Assembly: GCA_005884155.1 (NCBI GenBank)
Contig: VAXD01000123.1
Location: forward strand, 1-14,007
From: Actinomycetota bacterium
GTDB lineage: Bacteria; Actinomycetota; Thermoleophilia; Gaiellales; Gaiellaceae
DNA length: 14,007 nucleotides
Direction of reading: 5' to 3'
The translations under genes were made by a program, and so were the position numbers. Position 1 is the stretch's first letter; each line of letters starts with the position of its first letter. Shown here one piece after another: positions 1 through 6,223 of the stretch. The notes beneath the pieces are model-generated. The model searched no databases and had not been told where the DNA came from. It was given only the letters and a program-made list of their open reading frames with translations.

Positions 1-20
1 CAGCTTCGGGACGCCGTCAC

Positions 21-491
21 TTACCGGCACTCGAGCTCCTTGCGCATCCAGACGCCGGGGTTCGGCACGGGCGCGCCGACGTACTTGAAGTCGTCGCTCG
101 TGAAAGCCACGTAGCCCAGCCGCTCGTAGAGCCGGCGGGCTCGCGGGTTGTAGTCCTCGACGCCAAGCACGATCCCGCCGAAGCCGCGGCTGCAGACGAG
201 CTCCTCGGACGCGCCCATCAGTGCGGTGCCGATTCCGCGGCTCTGCAGCTCGGGCTTGACCGCGGCCGCCACCAGGACGGCCTCGCGGTGGGCGGCGCGG
301 GTGACGAAATCGAGGTGGAGCTTGCCCATCGGGAGGTCGTCGTCGTCGACCGCGACGAGGATCGTCACGGCCTCGCGCCCGCGGCCGAACTGCTCGCGGC
401 AGTAGTCGACGTGGCTCGGCGCGCCGAACGCACCGAAGTGGTCGAGGTCGCGCTCCTCGCAGGTGCGGATCGCGACGGACTGGGCTACCAC
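21..491 (-). CDS. GNAT-family N-acetyltransferase
   Basis: Small soluble acyl-CoA-dependent acetyltransferase of 156 residues; the substrate cannot be told. Seen: the GNAT acetyl-CoA loop QSRGIGTAL at residues 83-91 (pattern Q/RxxGxG/A), and the C-terminal NPRARRLYERLGY helix-strand at about 115-127, which is typical of the fold. I chose the GTG at 491 because it overlaps the last codons of paaC (TAG at 487-485) by 7 bp. The frame stays open upstream to 659, but that part lies wholly inside paaC and is Arg/Ala-rich shadow sequence. The overlap implies co-translation with paaC at the 3' end of the epoxidase operon, an unusual partner for it. No terminator is visible in the 20 bases left in the window. 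Fold call is firm; substrate and any role in phenylacetate metabolism are unknown. Confidence 0.85.
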   Translation of the reverse strand: MVAQSVAIRTCEERDLDHFGAFGAPSHVDYCREQFGRGREAVTILVAVDDDDLPMGKLHLDFVTRAAHREAVLVAAAVKPELQSRGIGTALMGASEELVCSRGFGGIVLGVEDYNPRARRLYERLGYVAFTSDDFKYVGAPVPNPGVWMRKELECR

Positions 492-1087
492 GTCGCCCCC
501 GGAACGGAGCGGCGCACCTCGGTCATCTGCTCCCAGATCTCGGCGAGCTCGGGTGTGTGGCCGTTCCGCAGCGACGGGTCGTTGACGGCGGCCGCGAGCG
601 GGCGCAGCTCCTCGAGCGCGGCGGTGAAGCGCGGCTCGTCCTTCAGCCGCTCGAACCACATCTCCGCGTGCAGGCGGTGGTAGGCCTCCTCGCGGTCGAT
701 CTTCGCGGCGAGCCCGGCGACCTCCTCGTCATCGGAGGTCTTCAGGCGCTCGAGCCGCTCGGCGTCGGCCTGCTCGTAGAGGTAGTGCCTTGCGATCGTC
801 CGCTCCCACTCCGGCAGCCGGAGCTCGACGAGCTGAGCACAGCGGTACTCCTCCGGCTTCCGATCGAAGGCGAGCGCGTCGGCGGTCGTGTCGAGATCGC
901 GCGCAGCGAGCTCGTACAGCGCCCGCGCGTGGCCGACCTCGTTCTGGGCGATGGACGAGAAGGCGACGTCCTCCTCGAGGAACGGCGCGATCCCGGTCCA
1001 TTCCGAGTCGCGCCAGCCGAGGATCAGCTCGTCGTCAGCGATCGCGACTAGCAGCTGTGCCCGCTCGCTTAGCACGGGGGAAACCAT
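485..1087 (-). CDS. paaC: phenylacetyl-CoA epoxidase subunit PaaC-like
   Basis: Ferritin-fold partner of PaaA in the ring 1,2-epoxidase of aerobic phenylacetate degradation; cytoplasmic. Its 200 residues carry the PaaC signatures LILGWRDSEW (21-30), LEEDVAFSSIA (37-47), TIARHYLYEQ (97-106) and the EAYHRLH helix (134-140). It is about 50 residues shorter than the roughly 248 of E. coli PaaC. In classical PaaC the diiron ligands are lost and the subunit is structural. Here E20, E50, H53, E105, E134 and H137 fall at the positions that line up with the PaaA ligands, so this copy may bind metal (see finding). The ATG at 1087 follows GGGGGAAAC, a plausible SD, but SD and start lie inside a perfect hairpin. 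It is separated from paaB by 99 bp and overlaps the downstream acetyltransferase. Alternative: another member of the Phenylacetic acid catabolic (PaaA/PaaC) superfamily. Confidence 0.85.
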   Translation of the reverse strand: MVSPVLSERAQLLVAIADDELILGWRDSEWTGIAPFLEEDVAFSSIAQNEVGHARALYELAARDLDTTADALAFDRKPEEYRCAQLVELRLPEWERTIARHYLYEQADAERLERLKTSDDEEVAGLAAKIDREEAYHRLHAEMWFERLKDEPRFTAALEELRPLAAAVNDPSLRNGHTPELAEIWEQMTEVRRSVPGATW

Positions 1088-1099
1088 GTTTCCCCCGTG
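1073..1099 (-). promoter_or_regulatory. hairpin enclosing paaC SD and AUG
   Basis: In the minus-strand transcript, CACGGGGGAAAC (1099-1088) pairs without mismatch with GTTTCCCCCGTG (1084-1073). The three-base loop between them is exactly ATG (1087-1085), the paaC start. The GGGGG in the 5' arm is the only SD candidate, so it is held in the stem. The 12-bp stem has 8 G-C pairs. A preceding inverted repeat GAGCCCC (1099-1105, plus) / GGGGCTC (1138-1144) could stack on it. The likely effect is lowered PaaC translation unless the structure is opened by ribosomes, a ligand or a protein; this is inferred. Confidence 0.55.
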
Positions 1100-1146
1100 A
1101 GCCCCCTTCTTCGCCGCAGGGGCGAGATCGCCGAAGTGGGGCTCCC

Positions 1147-1171
1147 GCCGGGCAAAGCCCGGCTCTGCCGG
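1147..1171 (-). promoter_or_regulatory. mutually exclusive GC hairpins in the paaB-paaC gap
   Basis: On the plus strand, GCCGGGC (1147-1153), AAA, GCCCGGC (1157-1163) form a perfect 7-bp stem with a triloop. The same middle arm can instead pair as CCGGC (1159-1163), TCT, GCCGG (1167-1171). The two stems share an arm and exclude each other. On the transcribed minus strand no T-run follows, so this is not a standard intrinsic terminator. It could stabilise a processing end, act as an attenuator, or be a palindromic repeat unit. The pairing is read directly; the role is inference. Confidence 0.45.
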
Positions 1172-1186
1172 ATGATCGCGGTCACC

Positions 1187-1474
1187 CTAGATCGCCCTTT
1201 CCTTGCTCGTTCCCGCTCGCTCACGCGCCTCCTTGAGCTTTTGTTTGAGGGGGTAGCCGTCGACCCGGTGGTAGTTCCGGTTCAGCTCGTCGACAAAGTC
1301 CTCGATCGGGTGGATCGCTTCGCGCTCGACGACCCAGAGCGCCGCGGACTCCCCGCGCCGGCCGTACTGCTCGCGGGCGTAGGCCTCGGCGAACTGCTCG
1401 TCCGGCGCTTCGACCGAGCCGGCGTGCTGGAACGCCTGGCCCTTGCGCTCCTGACGGAAAACTTCGTAGATCAC
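1187..1474 (-). CDS. paaB: phenylacetyl-CoA epoxidase subunit PaaB
   Basis: Small subunit thought to organise the PaaA-PaaC epoxidase assembly; no catalytic residues of its own. The 95 residues match PaaB: YEVFRQERKGQAFQHAGSV near the N-terminus, then DEQFAEAYAREQYGRR and SAALWVVEREAI. This is close to the 95 residues of E. coli PaaB, with a basic KQKLKEARERAG tail. The GTG at 1474 overlaps the paaA stop (TGA 1473-1471) as GTGA, the usual sign of translational coupling, and puts YEVF at the N-terminus as in the family. A TTG at 1507 would add 11 residues (DSFGSPGRSS region) and overlap paaA by 37 bp, which is less likely. No strong SD is visible, consistent with coupling to paaA. Confidence 0.9.
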   Translation of the reverse strand: MIYEVFRQERKGQAFQHAGSVEAPDEQFAEAYAREQYGRRGESAALWVVEREAIHPIEDFVDELNRNYHRVDGYPLKQKLKEARERAGTSKERAI

Positions 1475-2373
1475 GCTGCTTCGGCCAGGACTACCGAACG
1501 AATCCAAGCGGAGCTCTCGCGGGCCTTGCGACGCAGGTCGAGCCGGTCCTCGGTCTTCGGCCCGTGCCCGGTGACGACCGACATCAGCTCGTCCCAGTCG
1601 GGCTCGGTGTAGTGCCAGCGGCCGGTCTCCTCGTCCTTGCGCAGCTCCGGGTCGGGCACGGTCAGCCCGAGCTCCCAGATCTGCGGGACGTAGCCGTCGA
1701 GGAACTGCTGGCGCGCCTCGTCGTTACCCTGGCTCTTGATCCGCCACTGGTACATCGGGTCCTCGTCCGGCGGGATCGGGTTCCCGTGGAACTGCATCAG
1801 CGGGCCCCACCAGCGGTTGAGCGCCTCCTGCACCAGCTCGCGCTGCTCCTCGGTGCCGAGCATCAGCGTGAGAATCACGTCGCGGCCGTGGAGGATGTGA
1901 AACGACTCCTCCCAGCAGATCTTCTTCATGATCCGCGCGTACGGCGCGTACGAGCACTTGAGTAGCGCCTTCTGGGAAATGATCGCGGCCGCGTCGACGA
2001 GCCAGGCGATCACGCCGACGTCGCCCCAGGTCTTGGTCGGGTAGTGGAAGACGTTGTGGAACTTCGACTTGCCCGAGATCAGGTCGTCGAGGCATTGCTC
2101 GCGCGGCTTGCCGAGATCCTCGACGACGCGGTAGATCAGCTGTGCGTGGCCGACCTCGTCCTGGACCTTCGCCGTGAGCGCGAGCTTGCGCTGCAGCGTC
2201 GGCGCGCGGAGGATCCACTCACGCTCGGGGAGGACGCCCATCAGCTCCGAGTTCCCGTGCATCTCGATGAACTTGCGCAGCCGCGCGCGGTACTCGTCGG
2301 GCATCCAGTCGTCGGTCTCGACCTGGCCTCCGGACTGGACGTATTCGAGGAATTCCTGCTCGGAATCCGCCAT
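1471..2373 (-). CDS. paaA: phenylacetyl-CoA epoxidase catalytic subunit PaaA
   Basis: Catalytic diiron monooxygenase subunit that epoxidises the ring of phenylacetyl-CoA using O2 and electrons from a reductase (PaaE), in the cytoplasm. The 300 residues align end to end with PaaA: DDWMPDEYRARLRKFIEMH (about 21-39), PEREWILRAPTLQRKLAL, KVQDEVGHAQLIY, GVIAWLVDAAAI and KICWEESFHILHGRD. The expected metal ligands are all present: E43, E73, H76, D127, E156 and H159. ATG at 2373 has an SD GGGAGG at 2388-2383, 9 nt upstream. It is the first gene of a minus-strand operon (paaA-paaB-paaC-acetyltransferase). paaD and paaE, normally in the same operon, are not seen in the window. Upstream lies a PaaR-type operator, so repression relieved by phenylacetyl-CoA is likely. 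Confidence 0.95.
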   Translation of the reverse strand: MADSEQEFLEYVQSGGQVETDDWMPDEYRARLRKFIEMHGNSELMGVLPEREWILRAPTLQRKLALTAKVQDEVGHAQLIYRVVEDLGKPREQCLDDLISGKSKFHNVFHYPTKTWGDVGVIAWLVDAAAIISQKALLKCSYAPYARIMKKICWEESFHILHGRDVILTLMLGTEEQRELVQEALNRWWGPLMQFHGNPIPPDEDPMYQWRIKSQGNDEARQQFLDGYVPQIWELGLTVPDPELRKDEETGRWHYTEPDWDELMSVVTGHGPKTEDRLDLRRKARESSAWIRSVVLAEAA

Positions 2374-2391
2374 CTGCGGCTACCTCCCAAC

Positions 2392-2405
2392 CGAACGATC
2401 GTTAG
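2392..2405. promoter_or_regulatory. PaaR/TetR-type operator between paaA and the dehydrogenase
   Basis: CGAACGATCGTTAG at 2392-2405 contains the perfect palindrome AACGATCGTT. It fits CNAACGNNCGTTNG, the consensus I recall for the phenylacetyl-CoA-responsive TetR repressor PaaR of Thermus thermophilus. It lies 18 bp upstream of the paaA ATG on one side and 12 bp upstream of the GTG at 2418 on the other, so one bound repressor could control both directions. Toward paaA a TACACT box (2417-2412, minus) would put transcription start at the operator. The TetR encoded at 3170-3742 is the natural candidate binder. Motif is seen; binder is inferred. Confidence 0.75.
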
Positions 2406-2417
2406 GGTGGAAGTGTA

Positions 2418-3173
2418 GTGGGTGTGCGCTCGGTCGGACTGCTTCATCCCGGCGAGATGGGCGCCGCGGTCGGCGCTGTCCTGCGGTCGCAAGGGCATCG
2501 GGTCGTCTGGGCCTCCGAGGGACGCAGCGACGAGACGCGGGCCCGCGCGAGAGCTGCCGGGCTCGAGGACGTCGGCTCGCCGGCGGAGGTCGCCCGCAGC
2601 GAGGTCGTCTTCTCGATCTGCCCGCCCCACGCGGCGCTCGACGTCGCGCGGCTCGGGCTGTTCGCGGGGATCTACGTCGACGCGAACGCGATCTCGCCGG
2701 CGCGGGTGCGCGAGGTCGTGCAGGCTGCAGGCGGCGACGCGGTCGACGGCGGGATCGTCGGCTCGCCTCCTCGCGAGTCGGGGACGACGCGGTTCTACCT
2801 CTCCGGCCCGAACGCAGCTGCGGTGGCCGAGCTGTTCGCGGGCTCGGTGCTCGACGCGCGCGTCGTCTCCGACGAGATCGGCGACGCCTCCGCGGTCAAG
2901 ATGGCCTACGCCGGGTGGACGAAGGGGACGGCTGCGATGCTGCTCGCGATCCGCGAGCTCGCGCGCGCCGAGGGGGTCGAGGAGCCGCTCCTCGCCGAGT
3001 GGGATCTCTCCCTCCCCGAGCTGCGGGAGCGCCACGAGCGCGCGACCCGCTCGGCGAATGCGAAGGGCTGGCGCTGGGTCGGCGAGATGGAGGAGATCGC
3101 AGCCACGTTCGAGGCGGACGGCCTGCCCGGCGGCTTCCACCGCGCCGCGGCGGAGGTCTTCCGCGGGCGATGA
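2418..3173 (+). CDS. NAD(P)-dependent dehydrogenase, 6PGDH-like with DUF1932 C-terminal domain
   Basis: Cytoplasmic oxidoreductase of the beta-hydroxyacid dehydrogenase type, 251 residues. The N-terminal Rossmann fold opens with GLLHPGEMGAAV (7-18), matching the GxxxxGxxM/A dinucleotide loop, followed by CPPHAAL and DANAISP segments. The C-terminal half (from about 165) resembles the DUF1932 all-helical domain, with GWTKGTAAMLLAI and the NAKGWRWVGEMEEIA stretch. K161 in SAVKMAYAG is at the catalytic lysine position of the family. Start: GTG at 2418, preceded by GGTGG at 2406-2410; GTG at 2424 is possible. A TAGGGT box at 2403-2408 suggests a very short leader. The stop overlaps the TetR ATG (ATGA), so the two are co-expressed. 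The substrate is unknown; pairing with the paa operon across a shared operator suggests a linked catabolic step, which is inference. Confidence 0.85.
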   Translation: MGVRSVGLLHPGEMGAAVGAVLRSQGHRVVWASEGRSDETRARARAAGLEDVGSPAEVARSEVVFSICPPHAALDVARLGLFAGIYVDANAISPARVREVVQAAGGDAVDGGIVGSPPRESGTTRFYLSGPNAAAVAELFAGSVLDARVVSDEIGDASAVKMAYAGWTKGTAAMLLAIRELARAEGVEEPLLAEWDLSLPELRERHERATRSANAKGWRWVGEMEEIAATFEADGLPGGFHRAAAEVFRGR

Positions 3174-3742
3174 GCACCCGCCGCGACGAGCTGACGCGCC
3201 AGGCCGCCCGGCTGTTCGCGCAGAAGGACTACCACGGCACTTCGATCGGCGAGATCGCCGAGGCGCTGGGTGTCCAGAAGGGCTCGCTCTACGCGCACAT
3301 CGAGTCGAAGCAAGACCTGCTCTACGAGACGATGCGCGACGGCGCGGCCGCCTTCCACGCCGGGCTCGACGCAATTCCGGAGAACCTGCCGGCCACCGAG
3401 AAGATCCGCGAGGCGCTGCGCTCGCACCTGCGCGTCGTCGCCGACCAGCTCGACGTCGCGACCGTCTTCGTCCAGGAGTGGCGCTACCTCGAGGGCGATC
3501 GGCGTGACGAGATCCTCAGCGAGCGGCGGCGCTACGAGGAGCGGATCAAGGCGCTCTTCCGCGAGGGCCGGGAGCTCGGCGAGCTGCGCAGCGACCTCGA
3601 CGACGCGACCGCCGCGTTGCTCGCGCTCTCGGCGGCGAACTGGGCCTACACCTGGCTGCAGCCGGGCCGCGACACCGACGAGCTCGCGGACCGCTTCTAC
3701 TCGCTCCTCGTCGACGGTATGCGCGGCTACGCCACTCCGTAG
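3170..3742 (+). CDS. TetR-family transcriptional repressor, probable PaaR-type
   Basis: DNA-binding repressor of 190 residues. The N-terminal TetR helix-turn-helix is clear: RDELTRQAARLFAQKDYHGT (5-24), then IGEIAEALGVQKGSLYAHI (26-44) and the SKQDLLYE boundary. The C-terminal part is an all-helical ligand domain of the kind found in PaaR, KstR2 and FadR-like regulators that sense acyl-CoA thioesters. ATG at 3170 overlaps the dehydrogenase stop by 4 bp. Its gene order (paaABC divergent from dehydrogenase-TetR) and the AACGATCGTT operator between them make phenylacetyl-CoA, or another acyl-CoA, a reasonable effector. A second palindrome just after its stop (3747-3764) may be another target. 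Family is certain; effector and regulon are inferred. Confidence 0.9.
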   Translation: MSTRRDELTRQAARLFAQKDYHGTSIGEIAEALGVQKGSLYAHIESKQDLLYETMRDGAAAFHAGLDAIPENLPATEKIREALRSHLRVVADQLDVATVFVQEWRYLEGDRRDEILSERRRYEERIKALFREGRELGELRSDLDDATAALLALSAANWAYTWLQPGRDTDELADRFYSLLVDGMRGYATP

Positions 3743-3746
3743 CCCG

Positions 3747-3764
3747 ATTGATTAGTCAATCAAT
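3747..3764. promoter_or_regulatory. operator-like inverted repeat after the TetR gene
   Basis: ATTGATT (3747-3753) and AATCAAT (3758-3764) are perfect inverted arms around AGTC. This kind of short AT-rich dyad is typical of TetR-family operators. It begins 4 bp after the TetR stop and about 20 bp upstream of the promoter of the next gene. It could also be a weak terminator stem, but it is not G+C-rich and no T-run follows. It differs from the AACGATCGTT site, so if both are operators they probably have different binders. Confidence 0.45.
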
Positions 3765-3784
3765 TTCGGTCGCAATTTCGAGGA

Positions 3785-3812
3785 TTGAATTTCCGGAATT
3801 CAGGGGTATATA
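3785..3812 (+). promoter_or_regulatory. sigma70-like promoter for the secreted Asp-box protein
   Basis: TTGAAT at 3785-3790 and TATATA at 3807-3812 are separated by 16 bp, in an AT-rich pocket of otherwise very G+C-rich DNA. Transcription would start near 3819, giving a leader of about 36 nt to the GTG at 3855, with the GGGGGG run at 3844-3849 as SD. TGAATT (3786-3791) and AATTCA (3797-3802) form an inverted repeat over the -35 and spacer, and AATTTC recurs at 3762, 3774 and 3788, so regulation here is plausible. Confidence 0.55.
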
Positions 3813-3854
3813 GCCGCTGGCATTTTCGGTGACTCGACTCCCCGGGGGGTACAA

Positions 3855-5837
3855 GTGAAGCTTCGACCAGGACTCGCGATCGGCGCCTTTCTCGCTGCGG
3901 CGCTACTCGTCTTCTTCACCGGCGCGGCGAGCGCAACCGGCACCGGCACGTTCTCCGGCGCGATCACGACGACGGCGTGCGGCCCGATGCACGACGTTCC
4001 CGTCGTCCAAGGCGACACGACGATCGACGCGGTCGCCGCCGAGTACGTCTCGGCGAACGACATCACGCTCGACCTCTACAGCCCGAGCGGCGCGCTGCTC
4101 GTCCACGGCGACACGCTCACGAGCCCGGAGTCCGTGCACTACGCGCGGAGCGACCTCGCTCCTGGCACCTACCACCTGCAGGTTTGCCCGTTCACCGGCG
4201 GCGTGGTCACCACGCCATACGACTACACGGGCTCCTGGGCGGTCACGAACGGCCCGCCCGTCGGAGTCCCCGGCTCCGACGCGGGTGGCGAGTTCGGCCC
4301 GCCGACGATCAAGCGGGTCGCGGGCAAGCTCCCGTTCAGCAACGCGACCGTCGTCGACGCGCAGCGGACCGAGGGCGAGCCGCTGGCCCACTTCGGCAAC
4401 GACGGCTCGATCTGGGAATCGGGGCCGTGGGGGACGACGACGCAGAACTCGTTCATCCACCGCTCGACCGACAACGGGCTCTCGTTCCACATCGACAGCC
4501 CGGCAGGGATCCGGCCGGACCCCGGCCCCGGCGGCGGTGACACCGACATCGTCACCGACGATCAGGGCAACGAGTACTTCGTCGACCTCGAGTCGCTGGT
4601 CAACCTGGGCACCGCCGTTTCGAACGACACTGGCAACAACTGGCGCGACAACCCGGTGGCAGTGCAGAACACGGCCGTCGACCGGCAGTGGTACGCGGTC
4701 GACAACGGCACGACCTCGTCGGCAGCGGACAACACGATCTTCCTCGCACTCCACGTGCAGAGTGTCGGGACCTTCATCTACTCGAGCCCGGGCTCGACGG
4801 GCTCGACGGACCCAGTCGGCGGACTCGTCTGGCAGAACGCCGCCGCGAACGCACCGTTGCCGCTCGCAAGCGATGCGCGCTGTGCCCAGCCGCGCTTCGA
4901 CGCGCTCAGCCGCACCCTCTACTACGCGTGCGACGAGGGCAATCACGTGCGAATGACGATCGGGCACGTCGCGCGCGGGCAGCGGACGGGGATCCAGTTC
5001 CACAATGTCGCGCTGCCGGTCTCACCGGGCGGCGGCGGACCAGAGCACCTGTTCCCGGCGGTCGCTGTCGACCAGGGCGGGAACGTCTACGCGGCCTGGA
5101 TCGACGACAACGACAACAACGTTTACTACTCATACTCGAGCGACCAGGGCCAGAGCTGGGCCACCCCGGTGCAGGTGAACTCCTGGCCGGCGGTCACGAA
5201 CGAGTTCATCTGGGCCCAGGGCGGCTCGGCCGGCACCGTGGCGATCGCGTGGTACGGCACCGACGCGCAAGGCCAGCCGGACAGCTTCCTGAACTGGTTC
5301 GACGACCCGAACGGCGCCGCCGCGTACAAGTGGTGGGGCTATGTCGGCGTGATCACCGGCGCGACCACGACGCGCGCGACAATCGCCACACAGCGCTTCA
5401 CCGAAAAGCCGATGCACTACGGCCAGATCTGCAACGGGGGGATCGGCTGCACGGTCTCCGGCGGCGATCGCACGATGGCCGACTTCTTCGGCTTCGCGGC
5501 CGACCGGCAGGGCGGACTTCGGATCGTCTACAACGACACGACGAGTCAGAGCCACGGCGCCCACCTCTACGAGATCCGGCAGGTCGGCGGCAGGTCGATC
5601 ATGGGCGGGAACGTCCACGGCGTCGTCCCGCACAATCCGGTGACCGACGCGACCGGTGATGCGCCGCGCAGTGGCCTCACTACTCGCCGACCGGCGCGGG
5701 GCCGAACCTGCCGCAGTTCGACTTCACGGGGCTCCAGGTCGGTCAGCCGAACGCCGGCACGTTGCGCGTGCTCATGTCGCTCGCGAGCCTCGGCTCGCTG
5801 CTCCCGCCGACGGGCAAGGCGAATTCGTTCTGGCTGA
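3855..5837 (+). CDS. secreted sialidase-like Asp-box propeller protein (frame broken near 5660)
   Basis: Exported protein of unknown substrate. A signal peptide covers residues 1-27: KLRP basic start, long hydrophobic core and an ASA cleavage site. Residues about 45-130 look like a beta-sandwich of the PPC/P-domain type (ITLDLYSPSGALL, LAPGTYHLQVCPF). From about 150 a BNR/sialidase-like propeller follows, with three Asp boxes: STDNGLSF (204-211), SNDTGNNW (256-263) and SSDQGQSW (428-435). There are no obvious sialidase catalytic residues I can place. GTG at 3855 is preceded by GGGGGG. After about residue 601 (position 5658) this frame turns into Arg/Ser-rich sequence unlike the rest, while the matching downstream protein continues in another frame to 6214. 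The last 60 residues are therefore likely artefactual. An intact product would be about 784 residues. Possible causes: real frameshift or sequencing error. Confidence 0.75.
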   Translation: MKLRPGLAIGAFLAAALLVFFTGAASATGTGTFSGAITTTACGPMHDVPVVQGDTTIDAVAAEYVSANDITLDLYSPSGALLVHGDTLTSPESVHYARSDLAPGTYHLQVCPFTGGVVTTPYDYTGSWAVTNGPPVGVPGSDAGGEFGPPTIKRVAGKLPFSNATVVDAQRTEGEPLAHFGNDGSIWESGPWGTTTQNSFIHRSTDNGLSFHIDSPAGIRPDPGPGGGDTDIVTDDQGNEYFVDLESLVNLGTAVSNDTGNNWRDNPVAVQNTAVDRQWYAVDNGTTSSAADNTIFLALHVQSVGTFIYSSPGSTGSTDPVGGLVWQNAAANAPLPLASDARCAQPRFDALSRTLYYACDEGNHVRMTIGHVARGQRTGIQFHNVALPVSPGGGGPEHLFPAVAVDQGGNVYAAWIDDNDNNVYYSYSSDQGQSWATPVQVNSWPAVTNEFIWAQGGSAGTVAIAWYGTDAQGQPDSFLNWFDDPNGAAAYKWWGYVGVITGATTTRATIATQRFTEKPMHYGQICNGGIGCTVSGGDRTMADFFGFAADRQGGLRIVYNDTTSQSHGAHLYEIRQVGGRSIMGGNVHGVVPHNPVTDATGDAPRSGLTTRRPARGRTCRSSTSRGSRSVSRTPARCACSCRSRASARCSRRRARRIRSG

Positions 5838-6214
5838 CGCGCTTCCAGGCGCTCTCGACAGGCGACTCCGGCGAGGAGACGTACCGCATCTTCTACGTCG
5901 GCGCGCAGGCGACGGGTGGGCTCACGCCGAGCTTCTTCGTCGGCTCGACGACCTGCACGGACTCGACCCCGGGCAACTGCAAGGTCGTCAACTACCCGGT
6001 GCAGAACCAGATCACGGGCCACGTCTGCGGCAACACGCTCGTCGCGGACGTCCCGCTCTCGGCGTTCGGCTCGCCGGTCAACGGGCCGATCCTCTACAAC
6101 GTCACCGCGCTTTCCGGGGGACGCAACGCTGACGACGACCTCTATGCGGACGTCGACGCGACGCCCTCGTTCGACTACGTCCGCGGCTCGGGCACGGGGG
6201 GAGCGAGCTGCTAG
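5669..6214 (+). pseudogene. C-terminal part of the secreted propeller protein, displaced by a frameshift
   Basis: This frame reads QWPHYSPTGAGPNLPQFDF from 5669 and continues through GTLRVLMSLASLGSLLPP, an SFWLTRFQALS strand, TYRIFYVGAQATGG and DLYADVDATPSFDYVRGS, to a TAG at 6212-6214. It is a beta-rich domain of about 180 residues that lacks its own credible start or SD (a TTG at 5762 and ATG at 5774 are in frame). It joins naturally to the upstream DATGDA at about 5658. One lost base, or five extra bases, within 5658-5669 would restore one reading frame. No slippery heptamer is obvious there, so programmed frameshifting is unlikely. Confidence 0.65.
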
Positions 6215-6223
6215 GACGTTGAG

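Noticed and set aside
492..659. N-terminal extension of the acetyltransferase frame
   Set aside because: Lies inside paaC and is Arg/Ala-rich; the GNAT fold is complete from the GTG at 491.
1147..1163. Intrinsic terminator of paaAB
   Set aside because: Strong stem but no T-run on the transcribed strand, and paaC continues in the same direction.
1475..1507. TTG start for paaB at 1507
   Set aside because: Needs a 37-bp overlap with paaA and has no SD; GTG at 1474 overlaps the stop cleanly and gives the family's usual N-terminus.
2241..3374. Minus-strand frame of 377 codons extending upstream of paaA
   Set aside because: It overlaps a clear dehydrogenase and TetR on the other strand and is out of frame with paaA.
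3903..5003. Minus-strand open frame of 366 codons opposite the secreted propeller gene
   Set aside because: Low-complexity Val/Arg/Asp sequence, no SD or motif; the plus strand has a signal peptide and Asp boxes.
5658..5669. Programmed ribosomal frameshift site
   Set aside because: No slippery heptamer or clear downstream stimulatory structure; a plain indel is simpler.
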